Below are positions 18,380 to 26,513 of a DNA stretch of 33,311 nt, in pieces. The notes under the pieces are model-generated. The model saw only the letters and a list, made by a program, of their open reading frames with translations, did no database searches and was not told the DNA's origin. The position numbers were made by a program, and so were the translations under genes. Within the stretch, counting starts at the first letter, position 1; each line of letters begins with the position of its first letter. The DNA comes from Actinomycetota bacterium (GTDB lineage: Bacteria > Actinomycetota > Acidimicrobiia > Acidimicrobiales > CADCSY01): assembly GCA_019348495.1 (NCBI GenBank), contig JAHWJI010000018.1, forward strand, positions 1 through 33,311, in the 5' to 3' direction.

Positions 18380-19324
18380 TCACCCTCCGCCGAAGACCTG
18401 CTCGAGATCACTGACCTGGTCCTCTGGCGGCACTTCGATGACGACCGGCGTGCCGAAGTCGCTGTACTCCAGCTCGACCCGCTGGGTCCCACCCCCCGCC
18501 TCGGGTGCCAGGTCGTGTTGGTAGACGATCCGGCGCACGCGCCCGTCACCATCGACGAAGGCGTCCACCGTCGACTCTCGGGCGCCCAAGCCAGCGAGGA
18601 AGCGCTCCAGGGACCGATTTTCGGTGTCGGACGGGCTGGCGTTGGTGTCCACGGCGGCGACCAGGTCGACGGTCGCCCGCAGGTGGGTGGTGGAGATCCC
18701 CTGCACGTCCTCGGCCCCCAGGTCGAGCACCGACCCCTCCCGCAGCCCCCCGAGCAGGGCCAGGGGGGCACCGCTGTCGTTGCCGGCCAGCCTGGCGAGG
18801 GGAGCGAAGCCGTCGGCAGCCGAGAGGAGCTCCGACGAGGGGTCGATGCGCACCCACGGGGTCTCGATCCCCATGAGGTCCGACAGCACCGGTGCCCGCA
18901 GGTAGACGACACCATCGGCCGAGATGGTCTCCCAGCTGGGTTCGAGGCGACGGCTGGTCGGACGCTCCGCCATGGGCAGCTCGAACGCGTCCGAGAGGTC
19001 GACGTTCGAGCTCATCCGTCCGGTTGCGAAGTCGACGGCGCCGGAGCCGGTCAACGACACGGGCACCGGGCGACCGGGCATGCCGGTGAGCGTGGCGACG
19101 AAGGAGGTGCGGGCGGTGCCTGCGCTCGTGGTGGCGCCGGAGGCGGCCCGCAGGCGCTCCTCCGCGGGGGCCGCCGATCGTTGGTCGGCACCGGCGCCGG
19201 CGGGGGCGACCCCGCGCTCGGCATTGCTTCCGTTCCCGGTGGTGGGCCCGGGCGGGTCTCCCGGCTGGTCGGCGGCGCAGGCGGGCAGGAGAAGAAGTAC
19301 GGCGAGAAGGAGGCGACGACGCAT
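18380..19324 (-). CDS. LolA/LprG-like lipoprotein
   Basis: This 314-residue exported lipoprotein has a signal MRRRLLLAVLLLLPAC with lipobox LPAC (Cys16), then a Gly/Pro/Ala-rich linker and a domain of about 250 residues. The pattern TARTSFVATLTG, GSGAVDFATGRMSSNVDL and VDGDGRVRRIVYQHDL recalls actinobacterial LppX/LprG/LolA-like lipoproteins, whose half-barrel fold binds lipids. Specific function is unknown. The ATG at 19324 has GAGGAG about 6 nt upstream. It is divergent from the PGPGW gene (153 bp between). It lies 64 bp before the YtxH-like gene on the same strand. Confidence 0.75.
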   Translation of the reverse strand: MRRRLLLAVLLLLPACAADQPGDPPGPTTGNGSNAERGVAPAGAGADQRSAAPAEERLRAASGATTSAGTARTSFVATLTGMPGRPVPVSLTGSGAVDFATGRMSSNVDLSDAFELPMAERPTSRRLEPSWETISADGVVYLRAPVLSDLMGIETPWVRIDPSSELLSAADGFAPLARLAGNDSGAPLALLGGLREGSVLDLGAEDVQGISTTHLRATVDLVAAVDTNASPSDTENRSLERFLAGLGARESTVDAFVDGDGRVRRIVYQHDLAPEAGGGTQRVELEYSDFGTPVVIEVPPEDQVSDLEQVFGGG

Positions 19325-19464
19325 GGAGGCTCCTCGGGTGGACCGGGTGGGGAGGCTCCAGGGAGCGAGGCAATGGCGGAGACCAAAGGCGAGTATGGGC
19401 CGCTCCGTGGCTGGGGTCAACCGTCCGGTCGAAGCAGTGAGTGGTATCGGGGCGCATCCCGGCC

Positions 19465-19470
19465 GATACT
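19465..19470 (+). promoter_or_regulatory. -10-like GATACT before the PGPGW gene
   Basis: GATACT ends 7 nt before the GTG at 19478. Purines (GAGGAG) run right up to the start, so either leaderless or leadered initiation is possible. Confidence 0.35.
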
Positions 19471-19477
19471 CGAGGAG

Positions 19478-19732
19478 GTGGCAGAAGCCGGAGAGATCGG
19501 GCGGTGGGTCGGGCGCAGCGCCCGGCGGGTGGCGGTGGCGGCGGTGGGCGGCGCCCTGGTCATCGCCGGGCTGGTGTTGTCGGTCCTCCCCGGTCCCGGC
19601 CTGGCCCTCGTCATCGCCGGCCTGGCGGTGTTGGCCACGGAGTTCGCCTGGGCCAACTCCGCGCTCAACTTGGCCAAGCGCACGGCCGGTGACGCCGGAG
19701 ATGTGGTCAAGCGGAGGTTCCGCCGGAGCTGA
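19478..19732 (+). CDS. PGPGW/TIGR02611 family small membrane protein
   Basis: This 84-residue protein has two hydrophobic segments around a LPGPG turn (37-41), followed by ALVIAGLAVLATEFAWAN. That is the hallmark of the putative transmembrane PGPGW family. Function is unknown. The basic C-terminus (KRTAGDAGDVVKRRFRRS) is presumably cytoplasmic. The GTG at 19478 follows the -10-like GATACT and matches family length. An in-frame ATG at 19373 would add 35 residues of unconserved sequence. It is divergent from the lipoprotein gene. Confidence 0.78.
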   Translation: MAEAGEIGRWVGRSARRVAVAAVGGALVIAGLVLSVLPGPGLALVIAGLAVLATEFAWANSALNLAKRTAGDAGDVVKRRFRRS

Positions 19733-19785
19733 GGTTCCCGACGAGGCCAGAGCCTCCGCCGGCTCGATCCTTGCCAGGAGCCTCC

Positions 19786-19791
19786 TAGCCT
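19786..19791 (+). promoter_or_regulatory. -10-like TAGCCT before the J-domain gene
   Basis: TAGCCT ends 6 nt before the GTG at 19798, with no Shine-Dalgarno. Confidence 0.4.
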
Positions 19792-19797
19792 GGCGGG

Positions 19798-20424
19798 GTG
19801 GCGTCGTACTACGAGGTCCTCGGGGTGGCGACGAGCGCGTCGGCCGAGGAGATCCGCTGCGCCTACCGACAGCGGGCCCGGGCGCTGCACCCCGACCGTC
19901 AGCTCGACTGCGGATCGTACGATGGAGCGGACGCCTCGCTGCGGGCCATGCAGCTGCTGAACGAGGCATGGCGGGTGCTGGGCGACCAGGAGCGGCGGGT
20001 GTCGTACGACCGACTCCTGGCCGATGCGGGTCGAGCGCCGGTCGCCGGGCATCGCCAGTGGGCGGACACCGACGATCGAGCGTTCCACTCGGCGGGTGGG
20101 GCTCCCGCCAGTCTGGGCGTGTCGTTGGCGCGGAGCCTGCCTTGGGTTGTGGTGCTCGTGGTGCTCGGCGCCATCTTCGTCTTCACCGCCTTCGCCGGCG
20201 GTTCGGACGGCGGTGGTGACCTGCGGTCGGCATCTGACCTGGTGGGAAGCTGCGTGCAGCTGGAGCGCGGTGGGGTGGTGAACCAGGTGCCCTGCGACGG
20301 GCCGAGTGACGGCCGGGTGGACCTGGTGGCGGCGCGGGCGTCGCTGTGCCCCGACGGTGCCGATGTCGCTCGCCTGGCCGGCCAGGAGAGCTGGCTCTGT
20401 CTGCGCGACCCGTCGACGGGTTGA
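19798..20424 (+). CDS. Membrane J-domain protein with Cys-rich outer module
   Basis: This 208-residue protein has an N-terminal J domain (MASYYEVLGVATSASAEEI, HPD at 31-33), a linker, one membrane span (about 113-132) and a C-terminal module with four cysteines (GSCVQL, VPCDGPSDGRVDLV, SLCPDG, WLCL). J domains stimulate the ATPase of DnaK/Hsp70. The outer module resembles the disulfide-bearing VPC...H/DxxV domains of actinobacterial septum-formation/LppU-like proteins. The predicted topology puts the J domain in the cytoplasm and the Cys module outside. It may recruit DnaK to the membrane, which is inference. Confidence 0.8.
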   Translation: MASYYEVLGVATSASAEEIRCAYRQRARALHPDRQLDCGSYDGADASLRAMQLLNEAWRVLGDQERRVSYDRLLADAGRAPVAGHRQWADTDDRAFHSAGGAPASLGVSLARSLPWVVVLVVLGAIFVFTAFAGGSDGGGDLRSASDLVGSCVQLERGGVVNQVPCDGPSDGRVDLVAARASLCPDGADVARLAGQESWLCLRDPSTG

Positions 20425-20490
20425 CCCCACGGCGCGCCGCATCCCGGCTTGGGCCCGACCTCTTGGCCCCGGGGGGGTGGAAGCGGTCGG

Positions 20491-20496
20491 TAGATT
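20491..20496 (+). promoter_or_regulatory. -10-like TAGATT before the ADC-like gene
   Basis: TAGATT ends 6 nt before the GTG at 20503. It is a near-consensus actinobacterial -10 with leaderless spacing. Confidence 0.45.
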
Positions 20497-20502
20497 GGCA
20501 TC

Positions 20503-21180
20503 GTGGCCGCACCGTTCGCCCCTTGGGCCGTGACCGGCGAGTGCCTCGTCGGCCTGGCCCGATGCGGGGAGCGGCTCGGTCCGGTTCCCTGGGGGTTGCG
20601 GCCTCTGCCCGGTCCGGTCCTGGTGGTGGCCATGTACTGCAGTGCGTCGCCCGTCGGTCCCTACCTCGAACTGGCGGTGGGCGAGCCGGCCCGCCTCGGG
20701 GCCCGAGCCGGATGGTGCATCACCACCATGGTGGTGAACTCGTCGGAGGCACGGGTCGGGGGCCGGCTCAACTGGGGCTTTCCCAAGGAGCTGGGCTCGC
20801 TGGTGTGGCGCAGCGAGGGGGCCGAGCGGGAGCTGCGCTGGGTCGAGCGTGACGTCGTGGTGCGCGGGCGCGTCGGCGGTCCACCCCTGCCGGTGCTGGC
20901 GCCGGTGCGCATCCTGCAGCGCCGCGGCGACGGTCCGGTGGTGGTGCCCGGTGGGCTTCGGGGACGGCTCCGGCTGGCGCGGCTCGAGGTTGAGGCACCT
21001 CCAGGCGACACCCTCGCCCCCCTCGCCGGGCACCACCCCGGTGCCCACGTGGCCGGCATGCGCCTCCTGGTGCGGCCGGCCCGTCATCCCGTCGGGCTCA
21101 CATCCACGCTGCGCGCCCCGCTGCGTGCCCCCGAGCCCGCGCTATCTTTGGGCACCCTCGGGCGATTGGCTCAGCGGTAG
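20503..21180 (+). CDS. Acetoacetate decarboxylase-like protein
   Basis: This 225-residue protein of the acetoacetate decarboxylase (ADC) superfamily is recognised by YCSASPVGPYLELAVGEPA, ITTMVVNSSEA and GGRLNWGFPKELGSLVW. In true ADC the Schiff-base lysine lies in a GFPKK-type motif. Here one lysine is kept and the next is Glu, so the reaction is uncertain. Many homologues are uncharacterised. The GTG at 20503 fits the -10-like TAGATT. Oddly, the reading frame runs 21 nt into the tRNA-Val gene, and its TAG stop (21178-21180) is the conserved GGTAG of the D-arm. Confidence 0.75.
   Translation: MAAPFAPWAVTGECLVGLARCGERLGPVPWGLRPLPGPVLVVAMYCSASPVGPYLELAVGEPARLGARAGWCITTMVVNSSEARVGGRLNWGFPKELGSLVWRSEGAERELRWVERDVVVRGRVGGPPLPVLAPVRILQRRGDGPVVVPGGLRGRLRLARLEVEAPPGDTLAPLAGHHPGAHVAGMRLLVRPARHPVGLTSTLRAPLRAPEPALSLGTLGRLAQR
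21143..21148 (+). promoter_or_regulatory. -10-like TATCTT for tRNA-Val
   Basis: TATCTT lies 11 nt before the tRNA 5' end and inside the end of the ADC-like coding region, so the tRNA probably has its own promoter within that gene. Confidence 0.45.
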
Positions 21181-21231
21181 AGCGCTGCCTTCACACGGCA
21201 GAGGTCACTGGTTCGATCCCAGTATCGCCCA
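21160..21231 (+). tRNA. tRNA-Val(CAC)
   Basis: This is a 72-nt cloverleaf. Acceptor GGGCGAT (21160-21166) pairs with ATCGCCC (21224-21230), with discriminator A21231. The D-arm is GCTC...GAGC with GGTAG. The anticodon stem CTGCC/GGCAG encloses loop TTCACAC with anticodon CAC at 21192-21194. The T-arm has GGTTCGATCCC. The 3' CCA is not encoded. CAC reads the valine codon GUG, heavily used in this GC-rich genome. The 5' 21 nt overlap the upstream reading frame. A weak hairpin GAGGC/GCCTC (21263-21280) follows before leuD. Confidence 0.95.
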
Positions 21232-21332
21232 CGGTAAAAGTGCTGGTCAGACGACCATGCAAGAGGCGTCTGAGAGCCTCCCGGCGTCGGGGCGGTCCCC
21301 GGTGGCGGCCGATCGGGGCGGCTCGAAGGCAG

Positions 21333-21929
21333 TCAAGCAGAGCTGACCGGCAGCCAGGCCGGGCGCCCAGTCTCGTAGGCGGCGATGGCGTCGGCGTGGC
21401 GCAGGGTCAGGTCCACGTCGTCGAGGCCCTCCAGCAGGCGGTGGCGGGTGAAGTCGTCGAGGGGGAAGCCCACCTCGATGCCGGCCGCCGGAGCCGAGAG
21501 CGTGCGGGCGGCCACGTCGATGGTGACCACCAGGGCGGGGTCGGCCTCCACCGCCCGGAGCAGGGCGGTGCCGGTGGCGTCGTCGACTTGGACCGGGACC
21601 AGTCCCACCTTGGTGCAGTTGGAGCGGAATATGTCGCCGAAGCGGGGGGAGACCACCGCCTCGAAGCCGTAGTCCTCCAGCGCCCACACCGCGTGCTCCC
21701 GGGAGGACCCGGTGCCGAAGTTGGGGCCGGCGACGAGGATGCGGGCCCCCTGGTGCTCGAGCTGGTTGAGCACGAAGGCGGGGTCGTCGCGCCAGGCAGC
21801 GAACAACCCCGCTCCGAAGCCGGTGCGCTCCACCCGCTTGAGCCACTCGGCCGGGATGATCTGGTCGGTGTCCACATCGCTGCGGTCCAGCGGCAGGGCG
21901 GTGCCCGAGACGAGGCGGCGGGGCTCCAT
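21333..21929 (-). CDS. leuD: 3-isopropylmalate dehydratase small subunit
   Basis: LeuD (198 residues) is the swivelling domain of isopropylmalate isomerase, which converts 2- to 3-isopropylmalate in leucine synthesis. Conserved motifs DVDTDQIIPAEWLKR and GPNFGTGSSREHAVWAL are present, and the length is typical. The ATG at 21929 shares one base with the leuC TGA (TGATG), so the subunits are translationally coupled. It forms the heterodimer with LeuC. Confidence 0.95.
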   Translation of the reverse strand: MEPRRLVSGTALPLDRSDVDTDQIIPAEWLKRVERTGFGAGLFAAWRDDPAFVLNQLEHQGARILVAGPNFGTGSSREHAVWALEDYGFEAVVSPRFGDIFRSNCTKVGLVPVQVDDATGTALLRAVEADPALVVTIDVAARTLSAPAAGIEVGFPLDDFTRHRLLEGLDDVDLTLRHADAIAAYETGRPAWLPVSSA

Positions 21930-23362
21930 CAGACCGCCTCGCCCAGCTCGGCCGGAGTGGCGAAGTGCCCGGCCACCGCGGTGGCGGCGGCGACGGCGGG
22001 CGACACCAGGTGGGTGCGCCCCCCCTTGCCCTGACGCCCCTCGAAGTTGCGGTTGCTGGTGGAGGCGCAGCGCTCGCCTGCGGCCAGCTTGTCGGGGTTC
22101 ATGGCCAGGCACATGGAGCACCCCGCCCCCCGCCACTCGAAGCCGGCGTCCGAGAAGATCCGGTCGAGGCCCTCGGCCTCGGCCTGCTCCTTGACCCGGA
22201 ACGACCCGGGCACCGCCAGGGCCCGCATACCCGGCGCCACCCGGCGGCCATCGAGCACGGCGGCGGCGGCCCGGAGGTCCTCGATGCGGCTGTTGGTGCA
22301 CGAGCCCAAGAAGACGGTGTCGACCGGAACCTCGCGCACCGGCGTGCCGGCGACCAGCCCCATGTAGGCCAGCGCCCGCTTGGCCGCCTCCCTTTCCCCA
22401 GCGTCGAGGAAGGAGTCGGGATCGGGCACGGTGGCGTCGATGGGCACCACCTGGGCCGGGTTGGTGCCCCACGAGACGTGGGGGGCCAGAGCGGTGGCGT
22501 CGAGGACGACCTCCTTGTCGAAGGTGGCGCCGTCGTCGGTGGGCAGCGCCCGCCAGGCGTCGAGCGCCTGCTCCCACGCCACACCGGACGGTGCGTGGGG
22601 ACGGCCCTCGAGGTAGGTGAAGGTGGTGTCGTCGGGAGCAACCATGCCGGCCCGGGCGCCGGCTTCGATCGACATGTTGCACACCGTCATCCGCCCCTCC
22701 ATCGACAGCGAGCGGACCGCCGACCCCCGGTACTCCACCACCGAGCCCACCCCCCCGCCGGTGCCGATGCGGGCGATGACGGCGAGGACCAGGTCCTTGG
22801 CCGTGACCCCGGCAGGCAGCTCCCCCTCCACGGTGACGGCCATGGTGCCGGGCCGGACCTGGGGCAGGGTCTGGGTGGCGAGGACGTGCTCGATCTCGGT
22901 GGTGCCGATGCCGAAGGCCAGGGCCCCGAAGGCGCCGTGGGTGGACGTGTGGCTGTCGCCGCAGACGATGGTCATGCCCGGTTGGGTGAGGCCCTGTTCG
23001 GGGCCGATGATGTGGACGATGCCCTGGCCGGGATCACCCATGGCGTGCAGGGGGATGGCGAACTCAGCGCAGTTGCGGGCCAGCGTCGACATCTGGGTGG
23101 CGGAGACGGGATCGGCGACAGGCTGATCGGGGGCGCCGAGGGGGACCACCGTGGTGGGCACGTTGTGGTCCATGGTGGCCATGGTGAGCTCGGGCCGTCG
23201 CACCGAGCGCCCGGCCAGGCGCAGCCCGTCGAAGGCCTGGGGGGAGGTGACCTCGTGGATCAGGTGGAGGTCGACGTAGAGCAGGTCGGGCTCTCCGGGC
23301 GTCGAACGCACCACATGGCTGTCCCACACCTTGTCGCTCATGGTCTTGGCCGGGGTAGTCAT
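21929..23362 (-). CDS. leuC: 3-isopropylmalate dehydratase large subunit
   Basis: LeuC (477 residues) carries the catalytic 4Fe-4S cluster of isopropylmalate isomerase. Cluster cysteines are seen in [10 protein letters not shown] and in [10 protein letters not shown], and [21 protein letters not shown] is the aconitase-family signature. The ATG at 23362 gives [18 protein letters not shown]. An internal Met at residue 8 is the alternative. It is divergent from an LtbR-like regulator across 35 bp that hold both promoters and an inverted repeat, which predicts control by that regulator. Confidence 0.96.
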   Translation of the reverse strand: MTTPAKTMSDKVWDSHVVRSTPGEPDLLYVDLHLIHEVTSPQAFDGLRLAGRSVRRPELTMATMDHNVPTTVVPLGAPDQPVADPVSATQMSTLARNCAEFAIPLHAMGDPGQGIVHIIGPEQGLTQPGMTIVCGDSHTSTHGAFGALAFGIGTTEIEHVLATQTLPQVRPGTMAVTVEGELPAGVTAKDLVLAVIARIGTGGGVGSVVEYRGSAVRSLSMEGRMTVCNMSIEAGARAGMVAPDDTTFTYLEGRPHAPSGVAWEQALDAWRALPTDDGATFDKEVVLDATALAPHVSWGTNPAQVVPIDATVPDPDSFLDAGEREAAKRALAYMGLVAGTPVREVPVDTVFLGSCTNSRIEDLRAAAAVLDGRRVAPGMRALAVPGSFRVKEQAEAEGLDRIFSDAGFEWRGAGCSMCLAMNPDKLAAGERCASTSNRNFEGRQGKGGRTHLVSPAVAAATAVAGHFATPAELGEAV

Positions 23363-23367
23363 CGCTG

Positions 23368-23391
23368 TCTCACATTCTGAGATGATAGTCT
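23368..23391. promoter_or_regulatory. leuC/ltbR divergent promoters and operator
   Basis: The inverted repeat TCTCA-N5-TGAGA occupies 23368-23382. The regulator's -10-like TAGTCT (23386-23391) ends 6 nt before its GTG. On the other strand TATCAT (23382-23387) is a candidate leuC -10, 19 nt from the leuC ATG. The two -10 elements overlap and the repeat sits on the leuC initiation region, so one bound dimer could control both directions. Confidence 0.55.
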
Positions 23392-23397
23392 TGGCTT

Positions 23398-24093
23398 GTG
23401 GACACCACTGTAAGCGGCGTGGGCGTGGTTGACAAGGCCGCCACCCTGCTGAGCGCCTTGGAGGACGCCGCCGGGCCGTTGGCCCTGAGCGAGCTGGTGG
23501 CGGCCACTGGCCTGTCCCGGGCCACGACCCACCGCCTGGGCGTCGCCCTGGAGGCCCACGGCCTCGTGCGCCGCCACGACGACGGCCGCTTCGCCCTCGG
23601 CCTGCGCCTGGTGGGCCTGGGCCGGGCCGCCAGCGACGGCCTGCCCTTGGTGGAGGCGGCGCACCCCGCCCTGGAGGCACTCCGCGACGAGACCGGTGAG
23701 AGCGTGCAGCTCTACGTGCGGGAGGGAGGTGAGCGGGTGTGCGTGGCCTCGCTGGAGTCGCTCCACGGCCTGCGCACCATCGTCCGCCTCGGTGCCGCCC
23801 TGCCCCTCGACCGGGGCTCGGCCGGCAAGGTCTTGCAAGGCGAGGCGGCGGCGCTGGCCCGGGGCTGGGCCGAGAGCGTGGGGGAGCGGGAGGCGGGGGT
23901 GGCCTCGGTCAGCGCCCCGGTGCTCGACGGTGACGGGAGAGTGCGGGCGGCCGTCGGCGTCTCCGGGCCGATCGAGCGCACCACCCGCTCGCCGGGTCGG
24001 CGTTATGGCGCCGCCGTGGCCCGGGCTGCCCGGGCGGTGGAGGCGGCCGCCGGCTACCGGTCTCGGCGGCTTGGGCCAGGCCAGAGCGGGTAG
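23398..24093 (+). CDS. ltbR: IclR family regulator, LtbR/NdgR type
   Basis: This 231-residue IclR-family protein has an N-terminal winged helix (about 10-65, [39 protein letters not shown]) and the effector domain (about 80-225). The position divergent from leuCD is the conserved place of LtbR in Corynebacterium and NdgR/AreB in Streptomyces, which control leucine and other amino-acid genes. The gene name therefore rests on context plus family. The GTG at 23398 fits the -10-like TAGTCT. It probably represses leuCD through the adjacent inverted repeat and may regulate itself. Confidence 0.88.
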   Translation: MDTTVSGVGVVDKAATLLSALEDAAGPLALSELVAATGLSRATTHRLGVALEAHGLVRRHDDGRFALGLRLVGLGRAASDGLPLVEAAHPALEALRDETGESVQLYVREGGERVCVASLESLHGLRTIVRLGAALPLDRGSAGKVLQGEAAALARGWAESVGEREAGVASVSAPVLDGDGRVRAAVGVSGPIERTTRSPGRRYGAAVARAARAVEAAAGYRSRRLGPGQSG

Positions 24094-24102
24094 TGGGAAC
24101 CC

Positions 24103-24861
24103 ATGGCGAGGGTGGCGATCGTGACCGGCAGCGACTCGGGGATCGGCCGGGCCACAGCGGTGGCGCTGGCCGAGGGGGGCTGCGACGTGGGCATCACCTG
24201 GCACAGCGACGAGGACGGTGCCCAGGAGACGGCCGCCGAGGTGCGGGCCAAGGGCCGTCGAGGTGAGGTGCGCCGAGTCGACCTGGGTGACCCGGCTGCG
24301 GGCGCCCGGCTCGTCGACGAGCTGTCCGAGACCCTGGGGGGCCTGGACGTACTGGTCAACAACGCCGGGACGCTGAGCTCCTCGCCGTTCCTGGAGCTGA
24401 CCCTCGACGAGTGGCGCCACGTCCTCGGCGTCGACCTCGACGGTGCCTTCGCCTGTGCCCAGGCCGGCGCCCGGCGCATGGTGGCGGCTGGGCGGGGGGG
24501 CCGCATCGTCAACGTCACCTCGGTGCACGAGCACGTCCCCTTGCCCGGCTCGGCCGCCTACTGCGCGGCCAAGGGAGGTCTGGGCCTGCTGACCAAGGTC
24601 ATGGCCCTCGAGCTGGCGCCCCACGGCATCACCGTCAACGCCGTGGCTCCGGGGGAGGTCGCCACCCCGATGACCGGCATGGACGACGTCGACCCCACGA
24701 CGGTCGACCGCGCCGGCATCCCCGCCGGCCGCCCCGGCTCGGCCCGGGAGATCGCCGCCGTGGTGGCCTTCCTGGCTTCCCCCGCCGCCTCCTACGTGAC
24801 CGGGTCGTCGGTGGTGGCCGACGGCGGGTTGTTGCTCATGGCCGCGGTGCGCAACCAGTAG
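24103..24861 (+). CDS. SDR family oxidoreductase
   Basis: This is a 252-residue classical short-chain dehydrogenase. The cofactor motif TGSDSGIG is at 8-15 and NNAG at 86-89. The catalytic Ser140, Tyr153 and Lys157 are in VTSVHEHV and YCAAKGG. The C-terminus GSSVVADGGLLLM is typical of the FabG/glucose-1-dehydrogenase-like group. Substrate is unknown. The arrangement after the first strand (TWHSDED) suggests NADP(H) preference only weakly. It starts 9 nt after the regulator stop, so cotranscription is possible. TAGTGG lies 6 nt before the ATG, the usual spacing here but with an imperfect last base. Confidence 0.92.
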   Translation: MARVAIVTGSDSGIGRATAVALAEGGCDVGITWHSDEDGAQETAAEVRAKGRRGEVRRVDLGDPAAGARLVDELSETLGGLDVLVNNAGTLSSSPFLELTLDEWRHVLGVDLDGAFACAQAGARRMVAAGRGGRIVNVTSVHEHVPLPGSAAYCAAKGGLGLLTKVMALELAPHGITVNAVAPGEVATPMTGMDDVDPTTVDRAGIPAGRPGSAREIAAVVAFLASPAASYVTGSSVVADGGLLLMAAVRNQ

Positions 24862-24908
24862 CGGCCCGGCGCGCCGCAACTCGGTGGCGATGCCCGGCGA
24901 CGACCCCT

Positions 24909-25664
24909 TCAGCGGTGGCGGAGGCGTTGGGACAGCCAACGAGCGTCGTCCACGGCGAAGCCCGAGTCGTCGTTGTTGAAGTAGGCGTAGACGTCACGGC
25001 CCTCGTCGAGCCAACTCCCCAGGCGCTGCGCCATCCAGTACAGGCCGTCCTGCCCATAGCGACCCTGGTAGGCCCGCTGGGTGGCCTCGGGGCCGTGGAA
25101 TCGGACGTAGGTCCAGTTGGTGGTCAGCTCCCAGGGGTGGCCCGGGAGCAGGTCGTGGATGCACAGCGCCGCGTTGTGACGCCGAAGCACCTCGAAGACG
25201 TCGTCGTGCAGCCAGGAAGGCTCGCGCAGCTCGACGGCCCAACGCCCTCCGTCTGCGGCCACCGAGAGGAACTCGTCGAGGCGCTCGACGTTGCGCCGCC
25301 ACCGGGGCGGGAGCTGTACCAGGGTGGGCCCGGCCTTGTCCCCCAACCGGTCGAGGCGGTCGATGTGGTTCGGCAGCCACGACGGCGCGTCGCGCAGCTT
25401 CATCCGGTGCGATCCGAAGGCACCGAGCTTGAGGGTGTAGACGAAGCCGGGCGGGGCCTGTTTGGCCCAGCCCTCCACTGCCGCCTCGGTGGGCAGTCGG
25501 TAGAAGCTGTTGTTGATCTCGACGGTGTCGAACACGGTGGCGTAGTGCTCGAACCACCGCCGCTGGGGCAGGGACTCGGGATACACCACCCCTCGCCAGT
25601 GCCTGTAGACCCAGCCCGAGCACCCGACGCGGGGGACACCGGGCGCTCCCGAGGTGCTCGCCAT
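24909..25664 (-). CDS. DUF72 family protein
   Basis: This 251-residue protein of the DUF72 (YecE-like) family starts with VGCSGWVYRHWRGVVYPESLP and has VEINNSFYRLP, LVQLPPRW, VELREPSW and the late VYAYFNNDD motif. The fold is a TIM barrel; the biochemical role is not established. It starts 12 nt after the stop of the upstream metallopeptidase gene and probably forms an operon with it. It is convergent with the SDR gene; a GC-rich palindrome (CGGCGCGCCG) lies between the two stops. Confidence 0.9.
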   Translation of the reverse strand: MASTSGAPGVPRVGCSGWVYRHWRGVVYPESLPQRRWFEHYATVFDTVEINNSFYRLPTEAAVEGWAKQAPPGFVYTLKLGAFGSHRMKLRDAPSWLPNHIDRLDRLGDKAGPTLVQLPPRWRRNVERLDEFLSVAADGGRWAVELREPSWLHDDVFEVLRRHNAALCIHDLLPGHPWELTTNWTYVRFHGPEATQRAYQGRYGQDGLYWMAQRLGSWLDEGRDVYAYFNNDDSGFAVDDARWLSQRLRHR

Positions 25665-25676
25665 GGGGTTGGCGGC

Positions 25677-26513
25677 TCAGACGGTGGGCACGGCGAAGGT
25701 GTCGCAGTCGGCGAGGCCCCCGGAGCGGTAGCCGGTGAGGAACCAGCGTTGGCGCTGCTCGGCCGAGCCGTGGGTCCACGACTCGGGGTTGACCTGGCCT
25801 TGGACCTGCTCTTGGATGCGGTCGTCGCCGATGGCGGCGGCGGCGTCCAGGCCGTCGGCGATGTCGGCGTCGGTCAGCTCCTCGATGTAGCCGCTGGCGA
25901 CGGCGCCTTGCGCCCACATGCCGGCCAGGCAGTCGGCCATGAGCTCGACGCGGACGCCGCCGCTCTGGGGACCGGCGTCCCTGGCCCGGTCGAGGACGCC
26001 CTGTTGGTTCTCCACGTGGTGGCCGTACTCGTGGGCGATGACGTAGGCCTCGGCGAAGGGACCGCCCTGAGCCCCGAAGCGGTTGCGGAGCTGGTCGTAG
26101 AAGCCCAGGTCGATGTAGATGACCTCGTCGGAGGGGCAGTAGAAAGGCCCGACCGCCGATGACGCGGTGCCGCAGCCCGTGGCCACGCTCCCTTGGAAGA
26201 ACACCGTCTGACCTTGGCGGTAGCCGGGGAGCTCCTGGCCCCAGTAGGCCTGGACGCTGTTGACCACTCCGACGATCCGGCAGTCCTCCTGCTGGTTGGC
26301 GTCGTCCCCGGTCCGGCATCGCGCCGACAGGTCGGAGTCCAGCTGGCCCAGCGGGCCGCTGGGGATGCTCCCGCCACCGTCTCCCGACAGCAGGGTGAGG
26401 ACAAGGACCACCAGGCCGATGATCCCCCCGCCCCCCACGGCCACCGCGCCTCCCCGGCCGCGACGGTCCGAGACCTGGGACGAATCGAGTTGGGTGCCGC
26501 GGCGAAATCGCAC
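25677..26513 (-). CDS. Neutral zinc metallopeptidase, YpfJ-like
   Basis: This 278-residue protein begins MRFRRGTQLDSSQVSDRRG, has one membrane span (about 23-42) and then a zinc-protease domain with AHEYGHHVE (His161, Glu162, His165) and a downstream acidic helix (VELMADCLAGMW). This is the signature of the putative neutral zinc metallopeptidase family that includes YpfJ. The catalytic domain is likely extracytoplasmic. I chose GTG 26513 because GGAGG lies 4 nt upstream and it gives the family N-terminus. An ATG at 26540 would add nine residues. Four cysteines in the outer domain may form disulfides. Confidence 0.9.
   Translation of the reverse strand: MRFRRGTQLDSSQVSDRRGRGGAVAVGGGGIIGLVVLVLTLLSGDGGGSIPSGPLGQLDSDLSARCRTGDDANQQEDCRIVGVVNSVQAYWGQELPGYRQGQTVFFQGSVATGCGTASSAVGPFYCPSDEVIYIDLGFYDQLRNRFGAQGGPFAEAYVIAHEYGHHVENQQGVLDRARDAGPQSGGVRVELMADCLAGMWAQGAVASGYIEELTDADIADGLDAAAAIGDDRIQEQVQGQVNPESWTHGSAEQRQRWFLTGYRSGGLADCDTFAVPTV

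Noticed and set aside
21160-21332. tRNA-Val as an integration site for a genomic island
   Set aside because: No integrase, no repeated tRNA 3' end and no compositional change downstream; leuD follows within 102 bp.
21965-23380. Plus-strand open frame of about 471 codons opposite leuC
   Set aside because: Typical high-GC antisense shadow. LeuC motifs on the other strand are unmistakable.
24862-24908. GC palindrome CGGCGCGCCG, also seen near 20430, as a repeat family
   Set aside because: Only about 12 bp are shared, all G and C; expected by chance in this composition.
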